Shown here: piece by piece, positions 10,301-21,814 of the stretch
Layout: each line of letters opens with the position of its first letter
Position numbering within the stretch: the first letter of the stretch is position 1
DNA from: Tubiluchus corallicola
Taxonomy: Eukaryota > Priapulida > Priapulimorpha > Priapulimorphida > Tubiluchidae
NCBI GenBank assembly: GCA_030141605.1
Contig: JAQGDQ010000471.1
Coordinates: forward strand, 1-62,000
DNA: 62,000 bases
Direction of reading: 5' to 3'
The notes under the pieces: generated by a model
Database searches by the model: none
What the model saw: the letters and a program-made list of their open reading frames with translations, nothing else
Told to the model about the DNA's origin: nothing
Position numbers and translations under genes: made by a program

Positions 10301-13300
10301 TTCATATGTGGAAATTACAACCCGTGACAGTGCTAAATAAAATAGGAAGAGCAGAGATCCATTTACTTACAGCCAAACAAAAATTTTGAAAGCTAAAACC
10401 ACTGCATCTACTAATAATGTATGCAAGCATGCTGTTATTTGCTTCTGTGTGTATCTGTGCTCATTTGTGAGCTTATTGAGAATCTACACGAATAAATCGA
10501 TTTCATCTAATACAGTAACAAACGGAAAACTTCCTCGTAGCAGAATGCGTGGTTTTTGATAGAGTCTTATACTTACTGTAAAGATATAATTCATTGACGA
10601 ATTTATTGATAGAGTCTTATACTTACTGTAAAGATATAATTTATTGATGAATTTATTGATAGAGTCTTATACTTACTGTAAAAGTATCCTTTTGTTCTGT
10701 TTGTCGAATTTGTCAGTCTGACAAAATTGATGAGATGCTTATCACATCCTAAGACCATTGTCTTACACTAGCTCTATTTCTTCTTCTGGATTTGAGGCAC
10801 ACCTGTGTCCTAGTCACTGAAATGCCATTAGTGAATTTTCCAGACTTTTTGGAAAGTGAAAAATCTGCTTTTTCGGACTTTACCAAAGACTCAATGTGAT
10901 TTGACTCAGCAACTTCATTAGAAACTGCATCAGCGCTATAAACATCTGTTACCTTCGTCTTCTTGCACTAATCATTGACTTCGCTTTGCATCTGGCTTAC
11001 ATTATGTGAACCTTGCTTTACATGTTTACATTTTTTTAGATGCCACAAACGTACCTCAGCAGAAGCTCATTGAAAGCATGAAAGATGAGAGCAAATTAAC
11101 AATAAAACAGAACGTTTTGGGACGTTCCGTTACTGGTTCTGAGGCCAATCAGGTAACATTCTCAACTCTCCTCATTTGTTGTTTTATTTCCTAGCATAGA
11201 TTCACTTTTATTTAGATAACCAATTTCTGTCTCTTTTGTTTCAGTGTGGCATGTTTTAGTTTAGTAAGTAAGTAAGCAATTTATTGTCATTATAGCATAA
11301 TAAATACAATGAAATTTATATGGTTTTAAATACTGCAATTACTTATAGAAACACCAAGGAGATTAACACTAATAATTCAGTCAGCTGTACAGTGACATAA
11401 AGAATTAATATTGGAAATTTGCTGGAATTTACTGTTGATGGTGTGAATTGCAACAGGATAGAAAGAATTTAAAGTTCTTGTTGTTTTAGCGTTAATTGAG
11501 TGGAATCTACGACCAGAGGGGGGAGCATTTCAAAATATTTATTATCTGGATGGAATTCATCTTTCATGATAACTTGCGCTCTCTTTGCGACCCTAATTTC
11601 ATACAAATTTGTCATAGATTGCTGTTCAAATCATCATGCAGCTGCTCAAAAAGTACTTGATTTGTAAGTAAAAGATATAAAAATTTGAAATACGAGAGAG
11701 TTCTCCTGAGGCTTGTCATCTTTAACAGAGAAAAACGTAATCACGTTTATAGTCTCAAAGATTATAATATTTATTCAGTTGCTTTCGTCCTCATCAGCGG
11801 GCCTCATCAGCTGAACAGAAAGTGTTCTCAAGTTACCAGCACTTTCATTCAGCTACAGGGATGAGAGTTTTCTGCGGATATGCAGAATTCCGAGTTTTAG
11901 GAAGACCAGTAGTGCCATTTTTGTAAATCGCGTAAATTCCTTGAGAATATTTTTACGGACCCAGTAGATTATTTCGCATGCTGACCGCTAGTTGGCAGGC
12001 CGTCACTTTGTTTTCATCACGTACATCAGTGTAACCACGTGTATATCTCTATGTATAAAAATATAGAATCAATTGTGCCGAGTTATTTGAGTCAATTGCA
12101 GACAGTTTTTATATACTTTTGCATAGGAGCGGCCAGTACTTAGGCATTTTTGAGACAATTAGGTATCATGTATCCTTGATAATTGGGTATTTTAAGTTAT
12201 GCATGAAACAAGGTAATTGATATTTTAAGTCCACTTAGAGGCTCTCTATGGTCACAAAATTGCAATTTGTTGCTGCCTCCAAGGGGGTTTTGCACCCTTG
12301 AACCCTCATGGGAGCCTACGCGGCCCCCAAACCCCCGGCCTATTTCAGAGTTTTTTGCAATTTGCCATTCTCATCCCTGCAGCTAATGAGGCCCGCTAGG
12401 ATGAAAGCTACTGAATAAATATTATAATCTTTGAGACTATAAAGGAGATTACGTTTTTCTCTGTCAATAATATAAAATTTAACAATAAAACAAATAATAT
12501 GTCGGCACTCGACGCAAAATGTTCAAAACTGAAATTGAAAGTATAATAATGTCCTTGCTCATAAGTCCAGATTAACTAATCACTAGACTTTTTCTAAGAA
12601 ACTGCAAACGTATTTTCAGCTTTCTTAACTGAGCAATAAATCAGATTTCTACATTGTGCTGAAGGGCAAGATGGCACCCTGAAAGATTTAGTCCAATTTT
12701 CCGTGAGACTTGACTTTTCCTTTAAACTAAAATTAAACAATCTTGTGCAGCATTTTAGCTGAATATATGCTAGTATTCAGTAATGCAAATCCAGATGCAA
12801 TACTGATAAAGCAAGATGAAGTAAACTCATAAAAACTGTTACTGTGGTTAATGAAGCAAGTTTCCAGTAAAGTGCTGTGTTACATTTTAAAAATTTTCTT
12901 GCCTATATTTATACGATACTTGTTTTAGTAAAAAGTTACTATTTATTGTAAAGTTATTACAGAGCACTAGTTTGACTTTGCCCACTTGTTTTTCTTTACA
13001 ACAATACATTTCTAGTTTTCTTTGCTTCAATACATTCCTATTTTTTCCTTACAGCAATACATTCTTAGTTTTTCTTTACTTCAATACATTCTTAGTTTCT
13101 CTTTACTTCAATACATTCCTAGTTTTTCTTTACTTCAATACATTCCTATCCTAGTTTCTCTTTACTTCAATACATTCTTAGTTTTTCTTTACTTCAATAC
13201 ATTCCTATCCTAGTTTCTCTTTACTTCAATACATTCCTATCCTAGTTTCTCTTTACTTCAATACGTTCTTAGTTTTTCTTTACTTCAATACATTCATATC

Positions 13301-16300
13301 CTAGTTTCTCTTTACTTCAATACATTCCTGCCTTAGTTTTTCTTTACTTCAATAAATTCCTATTTTTTCTTTACAGCAATACATTCCTAGTTTTTCTTTA
13401 CTTCAATACATTCTTAGTTTTTCTTTACTTCAATACATTCCTATCCTAGTTTCTTTTTACTTCAATACATTCTTAGTTTTTCTTTACTTCAATACATTCC
13501 TATCCTAGTTTTTCTTTACTTCAGTACATTCCTATTTTTTCCTTACTTCAGTACATTCCTAGTTTTTCTTTACTTCAATACATTCCTAGTTTTTCTTTAC
13601 TTCAGTACATTCCTATTTTTTCCTTACAGCAATACATTCCTATTTTTCCTTACAGCAATACATTCCTATTTTTCCTTACAGCAATACATTCCTATTTTTC
13701 CTTACAGCAATACTTTCCTATTTTTTCCTTACAGCAATACATTCCCAGTGAAGACGAAGACGAAGCTGAACTGGAATTCTTGAAAACGTTGAGCAGGAGT
13801 CAGAAGAAGAAATTGTTGAGGTATAAATTTTGTGTGAGTTTTGAAGGACAAGAAAAGGGGCACCTGAAGTAGGTTTTAGAAAAATCGCCTTAAAATTATG
13901 CTACTTTACAGCAGTTTTATGCACGTATCGTATTCGCGTTGAAAGAATTTTCGTTTGTTTTCATTTTAAATCTCCCGCAATATTGTTCCGATGGCGCTAT
14001 TACATGACGTCACTACGCCACTTAAATCAGAGGAAGAAAAGGCAATGTTAAATTATGACCCAAAAAACTTTCTGTGCAAATCCACGTTAAGTCTTTCCAG
14101 CAATTTAAAATGTTTGTACCAATTGGTAAAATGTTGCTGACTCACCCTCCAGGGTACACCACTAATTAGGCAAAAACGTATTTTTCATCTTATTGACAAG
14201 ATACAGTGATTTAAAATTTTACTAAATTAGTAACATGTATACTACGAATGCTCTGATTATTTTTTCAAACTTTACTTAGTGTTATCAAACCGACCCTACC
14301 ATTAAAATGGCTGTGCCTAACGGTCATCGCTGGTGTTTAAATTTACGTTTTATACAGCGTTACGGCCGATGCAAGCCATGCATATGAAAAGGTCGTATTG
14401 TAAGTGCTATAAAATTTCAAGACAAAGTTTTCAAGTTTTATGTAAGTGGAGGGTTTTCTTGTTCTTTAAAGGTGAGGAAATGGCAATCTTTAAGTGTGTA
14501 CCAAAAAACATTCCATACAAAGTTGTTTTACTTAACATTATACTTATCTGTTTAAATGACTTCTGTAACCTGAAAAGAAAATTCTTAGCAATTTAAATGT
14601 TTGCATCACATGGTAAGACTTCATTAACCTAGCTTCCTAGTGTGCACCACTAACTTACCTTCCCAGTGTGCACCACTGACTCACCTTTCCAGTGTGCACC
14701 ACTGACTTACCTTCCCAGTGTACACCACTGACTCACCTTCCCAGTGTGCACCACTGACTCACCTTTCCAGTGTGCACCACTGACTCACCTTCCCAGTGTG
14801 CACCACTGACTCACCTTCCCAGTGTACACCACTGACTCACCTTCCCATTCTTCATCACTGACTTACCTTCCCAGTGTGCACCACTGACTCGCCAAAAAAC
14901 ATATTTTTAATTTTATGGGCAAGATAGAGTAACTTATACTTTTGCTTTGTTAGTGAAGTGTGCACTTCTAGTGCCTTTTGCATTTTTCAAATTTTGCGCA
15001 GTGTTATCGAAACTTGTTTCAAACAATTTGTCATTACAAAATGGCTACACCTAACGGTAATCGCAGGAGTCTAAATTTACTGGCTTTATACGGCATCAAT
15101 GCTTTCACAAGTTCTCGATGCAGCAAGGCAGTATCTAGGTGATAAAAAATTTCAAGATGAATTTTTTAGCTTTATATAACTAAAGGGTTTCTTGTGATTT
15201 AAGTTATTTAAGCATTATGTATCTGAAAATGGCACATAACTCCGAGAGAAAAATTTAGATATTTTGCTAATGTTGTAACCTTTTGTACACAAAAAAGATC
15301 TGCACAACTTGCAACAAAAAGACGTGCTGCATTAGTGCATTTCTTATATAACCATGTTCTTCTTTACACCGTTTCTCAGCCAAACGGGAGATTTTTATTT
15401 CATTTATCGGCAGTGTGCAAAACACAAAAATAAAAACAATTGCAAAAGAAAAATAAATAAAAACCTATAAGGAAGAAGAATAGGAACCAAAATCATGTTA
15501 TAATCGAATGAATTGAGCAAAATGCATGTGGCTAATTAAACCACCTGTTGCGGCGACCTATTTGTCGCTATTTTTAAATAGATGTAAACAGGTGGCGCCA
15601 CAATCTAAATTTAAATGAAAGAGCAGCCCTCGAACAACATTCATTGTATTTCACACTTAAAAATGTTGAAATTACCACATAATATTACACATTTTATATG
15701 CGCATAAAATGCCTTGCTTAAAATTGCAAAACAAACTTGAATCGTTTGTTTCTTCCACCAATCAAACCTCATTGCAGGTATATTTGAAGAGAATGAAGTA
15801 ACTGGGTAGGTAGGCACGCATAACAAAACTTCTGCAGTTCACTCAAAAATTTCGCTTTGCTAGCTGATGATACTTTGTGTAAAATTAGTCACCAAATCAA
15901 TTAGCAATAACTAATTGATTACATACATACATACTAAGTGCATACATAACTTCAATCCATGGGATTCTACCTTATACTGCATAAGTACTACACAATACGT
16001 TTACAGATAAGCATGGAATTCTGTGAGTCTGCGAGTGTACAGAAGATGCCGGGCAGGTTACTTAGCTTATAGGGTTCGGGTTTATATTGTTAAAACTAGT
16101 TATTTTGTTATTTGGCCTAGCCGAGTTGGAGGCTATTATGTTTTCGTCTCATTCACCAATTATGGTTTTCATTACATAGCGGGCAAGGGGGCAAGTCAAA
16201 CATGGTATTTGTAATTTCTCGTGTAATGTTTATGGATTGTTTATATTACGATGTAATCAGATGACACCATTTTTCGTTCAAAATAGGTGTGCCAAAGCTT

Positions 16301-19300
16301 AAAATGATCATGATTTTAACTAATTATGCAAGGTGCTGTATCACAATTTTATTGCTGAACCTTTCTAACATTTTTCTCGAGAATTAAAATGAATTCGACT
16401 TCCGAGAGACGTGGGTCTTGCATGAAACTAAAGTTAAACAGTCCTGCACAATATTTTAGCTGAATATAAGCTGATATTTGATAAAGCAAGTCAACAGTTG
16501 ATTTAAATGTAAGATGAACAAAACTGATCAGAAAATTATTACTGTATTTAATGAAACTAATATTGCCAGGTGAAAGGGGTTCCAAAATTTTATAACTTTT
16601 ATTGCTTACATTTGCACAATACTTGTTTAGTAAAAAGTAAATTTTCATTGCAAAGTTATTACAGAGATGTTTTTGTTATGCCGTTCTCATTTTATATGCG
16701 TTTTTGATCGTTTCAGAAAACTAGAAGCCCTGGGAAATGCCTCAAAAGACGCCAGTAGCAGTGGAAGAATTGAAAAGCGAAAGAAAACATCGGCCAAAAG
16801 TAAGAAAAAAATCAAAAAGAGCAAAAAGAAGAAGGAATCAGACTCGGAAAGTGACAGCAGTTCAGGTAGATTGAGATGAGTGACTTTTTTATGTGAGATT
16901 TGGAAGTGTTATAATACTTTTTGGGTTCAAATGTCAAGTGAGTTTAAAACGTAGTGAAAACTTTGGTGAAAAGTATTGTAAAATAACATGTATAGGCTTG
17001 ATTATTGGCACCAATTGGTAATGTTTGATACAAAATAAAAATCAATAATGTTTGACGCTTGTTTTTGGTTTTTGTTAACGACTTGCCTGGTATTTTTACA
17101 TTACATTGTGATCCTATTAAATTAGCCAGTGAAAAACTTGACTGTTTATCTATGCAGATGATATTCTACTTTTTTCCATGGTCTGCAGATGTGTTTAGAC
17201 AAACTGGCTTCTTATTCTAATAAATGGGTTCTAACTTTTGACTTAACCTAAACTGAAATTATTATTTTTTATAAGTCAGGCAAAATTCTAAAGCACTATT
17301 CTAAGCAAATTCTTTTATTTTAATGCGAAATTGATCAAAATAAGCCAAAAATATAAATACCTTGGCATTGATTTCTATGTGTCATCAAGATTTTCTAATA
17401 GTATACTGACATTTAAAGATAAAGGTCAAAAGGCCATGTTCGGAACAATAGGCAAACTCCAACCAGTGTCCATTATCTCATATGAAGCCGAAGTTTGGGG
17501 CCCTTCTGTTTTTGTTGCTGAAAATTCAGCAGATTTTGACAAATTAAAATGTGAACTTGTTGTGCTAAAGTTTTGCAGACAATGTTGCATGTAGATTTAA
17601 AAGCTAGCAGTTTAGCTGTCAGAGTTTCCGATCTTATTACATGGAGTCCATACATGCTGGCCTCTCTACATTCCCGACTGTAGCATTCGGCAAAAATGCA
17701 CATTCTTTCAGAAGGAACAGTGTAGTGAAAATCGGATATGCTGAAATGTGCTGAAGAAAGTGTTTGCAAATGAACCCTGGGTCCAGTTTCACAAAGCCAT
17801 CACTAACCTAACGACGTCGTTGTTACAGTAAAACCTCATTATCCCGTCTTTCTCTCCATTCTACCGTCAAACTCGTTTACTTCAAACTGTATAATTCAGA
17901 CTTTATCCCAGTTAATAGTAATGAATTAAATATCCATAGTTCATTACATCGTAACTTGCTATTCAGTCTTGACCGAAATAAAACTTATTAAAGTTTCAAC
18001 TTTATTCAGTAAACTTTAATTCCACATTTTGCACCATTAAATTGTACTTGATGTACTGTCACTGTAAAAAAATATAGATATCTAATTATAAATGTTTTGC
18101 TCTGTGTACCAAAGGTGATGTTAATGTAAATATGTTTATAAAAAAAGAAAAAAACTCGTAAATCGCCTGCAAAATGGCCAGGAACAAAACAACTGTATTG
18201 AACTGTATATAAAAATACCCCATTATACCATCTCCTTGGTAACACCCACCATCCGCCAAGCAAATTATAATTACGTTGAATGTGGACATAGCGTGAGCAG
18301 TCTCAACTAGCACCAACATGCTCTTGATGTATTGCAGCTGCATGAGGCTGCTATGTGCTATGCTGAGTTGCTAAGATTGGCTAGACATCATGTGTTGTAT
18401 AAAGTAATGCATGCTATCATCTTTTGATTGTTTGCAAACTGTCATACATTCATAATATGATTACATGTGGTGGAGTACTACACCTATACTACAGTCTATT
18501 GTATAGTTGAGTAAATGAAGCATTTATTATTTAAAGCAAAACTGGACCCAATCTTAAACTGTAGGTCAAAACAATCTACTTTTTAAAATATTGAAAAGAA
18601 ACACACTAATTTTTCAAAAATAAATTGCGTGAAAGAATTATTACTACGCAAATACAATTTCGCATTCGCGCCACTAGTTTTTCGCTGTTACATGCATTTC
18701 GCCATTCGCTAGTTAGACGGACACTAGCGCCTGCATTTCGGAAACGTGTTATACAAAAACAGGTACTGTACCTCTGTGTTAATTTCTGATGAACTACGCA
18801 CGTGCGACAGCTCATGCTTGAGTACAGCGGTACATTTGAAATTTGAATTTTTATCTTAAAACTTGCCGAGTTTTAGTACAACACACTGAATATCTTACAG
18901 CAGCACTGTACTTCAATTTTCGCTTTTGCAAGCACGTGCAACATGCTTGTGGATTATTTTTGCTGTTGAAAATTATGTTAGTCTGTGATGTCATCAATAG
19001 TTGGGCTCGCTCGCCCTTAATTAAATTCTTAATGTATTATTTAATGATCAGAAATGCTTTTGCAATATTAATTGTGTTAAAATGTATACTTTTTATCAGA
19101 CTTTAAAATGGGGTAGTATATAAAAAATCATCTTGCCTTCCTTTAAACAAAAAAGTTTTAATAATGTTGATTTTGAGTGAGTCACTAATTTACGAATGAT
19201 CAATTTAATTATTTTTTTTAATTCATTAACCTTTAGAGTGAAAATTGAAGACTCTAACATGTGTACGCTTTTCTGACTGTTTTGTGATTCGTCTATAGCA

Positions 19301-21180
19301 CATTTTAGCCATCCGCTCTGTAACGCCAACATACCGAAATGGGCCTGTGATAGTTGACTAATAACAAAGTCAGATTTAACTTAGTGATGGCTTTCTGAAA
19401 CCGAACCCTCGACTTCTGAATTATGGTGTAATATAATGCATTTATAACTCCAGTTTTTCTACAGTACCACTTTGTCTGACTATAATTGTTGAACTTTGTA
19501 TATGTCACCTTGGTATACTGCACTTATACCATTTGTTGTTATTTTGAGGTTGAAGTAAGATTTATGTTATTTTTATCAGAAAGCTCCAGACAGATGGCGG
19601 AGAAAAAGCACAAGAAGAGTTATCCGTCAAAGAAGAATTCATCTGATTCTTCAGTATCTAGCAGTGAATCGTCTACTGAAAGAAAGATATACAAGAAGAA
19701 GGGCAGTGTCTCGAGACATTCATCTAGTCACAAATCCTATAACAAAGGTGGTAAAGAAAAACGGTACAGAGAAGTTGAAGCGAAAAGAAGGAAAAGGGGA
19801 CGCAGTGACAGCGAAGGAAGTGACAGTCACTCCGGCAGTGTTGATCTGGGTAAAGCAAGGAAAAAATTGGACAAGAGTGACCGCAAAGATGCGAAAAATG
19901 TCAATGTTGACAACAGCCATAGGAGAAAGAGAAGCAGAGAGATGGAAGGGGCGAGAAACAAAGAGATGCATTCGAGGCACAGAGACGAAAAAAGTGATGA
20001 TAAAGGACCAGTTAAAAATAGCACAGGTGAAGGCAGTGATCAGCTGAGGAAGAGCAGAAGGGTGAATAATGATGATGATGACGACAATAGTGACCATACG
20101 GATTGTAGTTTGGACAGGGGTGTATGTCGGGTGAAAGCTGAAATGAGAAAAACAAGAGAAACTAGCAGTGATAGTGAAGATCGTGATAGGAAGAAGAGAG
20201 TTCAGGCAGCAGATAACAAGAAAAGAAAGATAAACAGAAGCGAGTTACCTGAGAGAAGTAGAGATCAGAGGCGAGACCGAAGTCCATCTAGTGACAAGGA
20301 CGTGAAGAAGAGAAAAAGAACTACATCAACTGACCAAAGGGACCCCAGTAATAGGAGCAGACCCCAGAGATTGCGTGACCGCAGTGACTCCAATGAAAGT
20401 GACAGAGATCAGAGACGGCGTGACCAAAGAGACTACAACGAAAGGAGCAGAGGTCAGGGACGGCGTGACCGAAGTGATTCCAATGAAAGGAGCAGAGGTC
20501 AGAGACGGCGTGACCGAAGTGATTCCAATAAAAGGAACAGAGGTCAGAGACAGCGTGACCGAAGTGATTCCAATGAAAGGAGCAGAGATCAGAGACGGCG
20601 TGACCAAAGTAACTCAAGCGATAGGGGCAGAAACCAGAGACAGCGTGACCGAAGTGACTCCAATGAAAGGAGCAGAAATCAGAGACGGTGTGACCAAAGT
20701 AACTCAAGCGACAGGGGCAGAAACCAAAGACGGCGTGACCGAAGTAACTCCAATGAAAGGAGCAAAAATCAGAGACGGCATGACAAAAGTAACTCCAGTG
20801 ACAGGGGCAGAAACCAGAGACGGCGTGACCGAAGTGACTCCAATGAAAGGAGCAAAAATCAGAGACGGCATGACAAAAGTAACTCCAGTGACAGGGGCAG
20901 AAACCAGAGACGGCGTGACTCCAATGAAAGGAGCAGAAATCAGAGATGGCGTGACCGAAGTGACTCCAATGAAAGAAGCGGAAATCAGAGACGGCGTGAC
21001 CGAAGTGACTCCAATGAAAAAAGCGGAAATCAGAAAGGGCGTGACCGAAGTGAATCCAATGAAAGAAGCGGAACTCAGAGACGGCGTGACCAAAGTGACT
21101 CCTTTGATAGGAGCAGAAATCAGAGACGGCGTGACCGAAGTGACTCCTTTGATAGGAGCATAAACCAAAAGCAAGATTGA
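7344..21180 (+). CDS. CIR1: CIR1, CBF1-interacting corepressor 1
   Basis: Eight exons: 7344-7415, 7800-7894, 8219-8368, 9166-9344, 11040-11152, 13735-13820, 16717-16865, 19580-21180; 814 aa, longer than the roughly 450 aa of vertebrate CIR1. In vertebrates CIR1 links the Notch DNA-binding protein CBF1/RBPJ to histone-deacetylase corepressors and associates with splicing factors in the nucleus. Residues 1-55 ([18 protein letters not shown], then a Lys/Glu helix) are the Cir_N region. APPGAKKE and YKFEW follow. The conserved block [15 protein letters not shown] leads into a zinc knuckle CX2CX4HX6C (Cys128, Cys131, His136, Cys143). NVLGRS and [10 protein letters not shown] complete the conserved part. 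After that come Lys-rich and Ser/Arg-rich low-complexity sequence and about 18 copies of a 15-residue RS repeat (residues about 535-812). The extra length is mainly this repeat. The TGA at 21178 is followed by 21 more open codons of similar composition before the next in-frame stop, so the true end is slightly uncertain. Confidence 0.95.
8627..8930. repeat. 27-bp minisatellite in CIR1 intron 3
   Basis: About eleven copies of a unit like GAAACGTCTGGCTTGTTTTT; the first copies are spaced exactly 27 bp, later ones diverge. Because 27 is a multiple of three it creates a meaningless open frame of LFLLAETSG repeats. Confidence 0.9.
9475..9715 (-). repeat. Dispersed repeat family B, copy 1 (inverted)
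   Basis: The reverse complement resembles 18855-19105: shared blocks include GCACTGTA, CTTTTGCAAGCA, GCAACATGCT and AAAATTAT. It lies in CIR1 intron 4. Confidence 0.55.
10556..10690. repeat. 50-bp tandem repeat, nearly three copies (CIR1 intron 4)
   Basis: TTGATAGAGTCTTATACTTA recurs at 10556, 10606 and 10656; the third copy breaks off after about 30 bases. Confidence 0.9.
11245..11350 (-). mobile_element. Possible 3' tail of a non-LTR element (inverted)
   Basis: On the minus strand an ATGACAATAAA stretch is followed by a short (CTTA)n run, the pattern of L2/CR1-type 3' ends. No coding part is visible; weak call. Confidence 0.3.
11726..12463. mobile_element. Long-TIR foldback/MITE element in CIR1 intron 5
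   Basis: About 85 bp at 11726-11812 is matched by the reverse complement of 12378-12463 (CAGAGAAAAACGTAATC at each tip, then TATAGTCTCAAAGATTATAA). No clear target-site duplication is seen. It contains a second element at 11856-12379. Confidence 0.75.
11856..12379. mobile_element. Nested hAT-like MITE
   Basis: Inverted tips CAGGGATGAGA and TCTCATCCCTG flanked by CAGCTA on both sides (11850-11855 and 12380-12385). The CAGGG tip is typical of hAT elements, although 8 bp rather than 6 would be expected for the duplication. No coding capacity. Confidence 0.55.
12640..12968 (+). repeat. Duplicated intron segment, copy 1 (pairs with 16350-16668)
   Basis: Shares TTTAGCTGAATATA, GATAAAGCAAG, ACTTGTTTAGTAAAAAGT-like and CAAAGTTATTACAGAG-like blocks, in order, with 16350-16668. 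Both copies end shortly before an exon-proximal acceptor region (exon 6 minisatellite and exon 7). Confidence 0.6.
12990..13750 (+). repeat. Minisatellite made of acceptor-junction copies, CIR1 intron 5/exon 6
   Basis: 26 imperfect copies, about 24-31 bp each, of TTTTTCTTTACTTCAATACA-type sequence followed by TTCCTA. They run up to the real junction CCTTACAG/CAATACATTCC at 13734/13735. Several copies (near 13050, 13375, 13627, 13653, 13680 and 13706) keep TTACAGCAATAC and are therefore plausible decoy 3' splice sites. The exon's own first 11 bases are part of the unit. Confidence 0.9.
13844..14480 (+). repeat. Dispersed repeat family A, copy 2 (CIR1 intron 6)
   Basis: Aligns by eye with 3035-3525 from GGACAAGAAAAGG through ATGACGTCACT and TTAAAATGGCTGTGCCTAA to GTTTTCTTG. 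A partial third copy follows at 14593-15200. Confidence 0.65.
14593..15200 (+). repeat. Dispersed repeat family A, copy 3, expanded by a satellite
   Basis: After the internal satellite the order of family A blocks returns (GCCAAAAAACATATTTTT, ACAAAATGGCTACACCTAACGG, AGGGTTTCTTGTG). Copies 2 and 3 are head-to-tail neighbours. Confidence 0.5.
14629..14886. repeat. 26-bp minisatellite, 10 copies, inside repeat A copy 3
   Basis: Unit CCTTCCCAGTGTGCACCACT plus GACTCA, ten near-identical copies. Copy 2 of the host repeat has a single related segment (ACTCACCCTCCAGGGTACAC, near 14140), so the array grew inside the mobile repeat. Confidence 0.9.
16350..16668 (+). repeat. Duplicated intron segment, copy 2 (pairs with 12640-12968)
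   Basis: Second copy of the roughly 320-bp segment described at 12640; it ends 49 bases before CIR1 exon 7. Confidence 0.6.
17060..17770 (+). mobile_element. Non-LTR retrotransposon RT relic in CIR1 intron 7
   Basis: YADDILLFS (17151-17177) is the RT catalytic box. After stops and frame changes, [14 protein letters not shown] (near 17360) and [11 protein letters not shown] (near 17480) follow in the order seen in non-LTR RT thumb regions. The copy is 5'-truncated and dead. Confidence 0.8.
18855..19105 (+). repeat. Dispersed repeat family B, copy 2
   Basis: Resembles the inverse of 9475-9715 and, in part, 35840-36010 (AATTATCAGAAAGGCTTT-like and TGTTAAAAT blocks). An 87-codon open frame across it resembles the minus frame of copy 1 ([14 protein letters not shown] versus [14 protein letters not shown]), so a coding origin is possible. 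Confidence 0.5.
20363..21177 (+). repeat. 45-bp coding minisatellite in CIR1 exon 8
   Basis: About 18 copies of a 45-bp unit encoding [15 protein letters not shown]-like 15-mers; one copy near 20915 has lost 9 bases in frame. The unit length is a multiple of three, so stop-free frames persist on both strands (for example 262 codons in another plus frame and 317 codons on the minus strand). These shadows are not annotated as genes. Confidence 0.95.
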
Positions 21181-21814
21181 AGTGTTTCGATCGACAAACA
21201 TGGAAAGCAGAGGGACGGAAGTTTGCCTGGCGAAGAAGCGATATAGACTCAAGTCTAGTGACGATACAGATCAAGAGAGAGAGATCAAAACAATTTCAGG
21301 TATTCATGCCTTTCAGGAAAAAAGAAATCTGGATGAAAACAGACAATATGGAATTGAACAGCACCACCACCATGACTGCTTTCTTTAAATGATGTTAAAG
21401 TTTTGAAAAGAAATTCAATGCCAAAGTGGCTTCCAGGAAGAGATCTCTTGCCTTTGCTTGTGGAGTTATCTGGTGCAAACTCATCACGATTTATGTTACT
21501 TTTGTGCCAGTCAGTAATATCAAGCTGCAGCGTGTCTGCCATGTCTTGCACACTTATAATCCTAGCATGTAAAGTCCTACGTTCAATGGAACATAGGAGC
21601 TTGTGACATTTTGCCACTTGTGCAGATCTGCGTGTGGTGCACACCAGGTGTGCAAAAGCAAGTAGGTACAGTACCTACTAAGAGTCTCCGCGAGTATCCC
21701 AGTTTGATTTTGTCATCATGATCAAGAGAATTTTGTCATAGATGAGCGCATAAATGCTGTAAATAGTTTGTCTTCGCTATAGTTATTCAATTAAATGTGC
21801 TTTACCGTAAAAAA

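Noticed and set aside
12972-13213. Repetitive Leu/Phe/Tyr frames
   Set aside because: Produced by the splice-junction minisatellite in intron 5.
20321-21274. 317-codon minus-strand frame with His/Phe/Ser periodicity
   Set aside because: Shadow of the 45-bp coding repeat of CIR1.
21181-21390. Extension of CIR1 past its TGA
   Set aside because: 21 open codons follow and a second frame is open to 21388, but there is no evidence of readthrough or frameshift.
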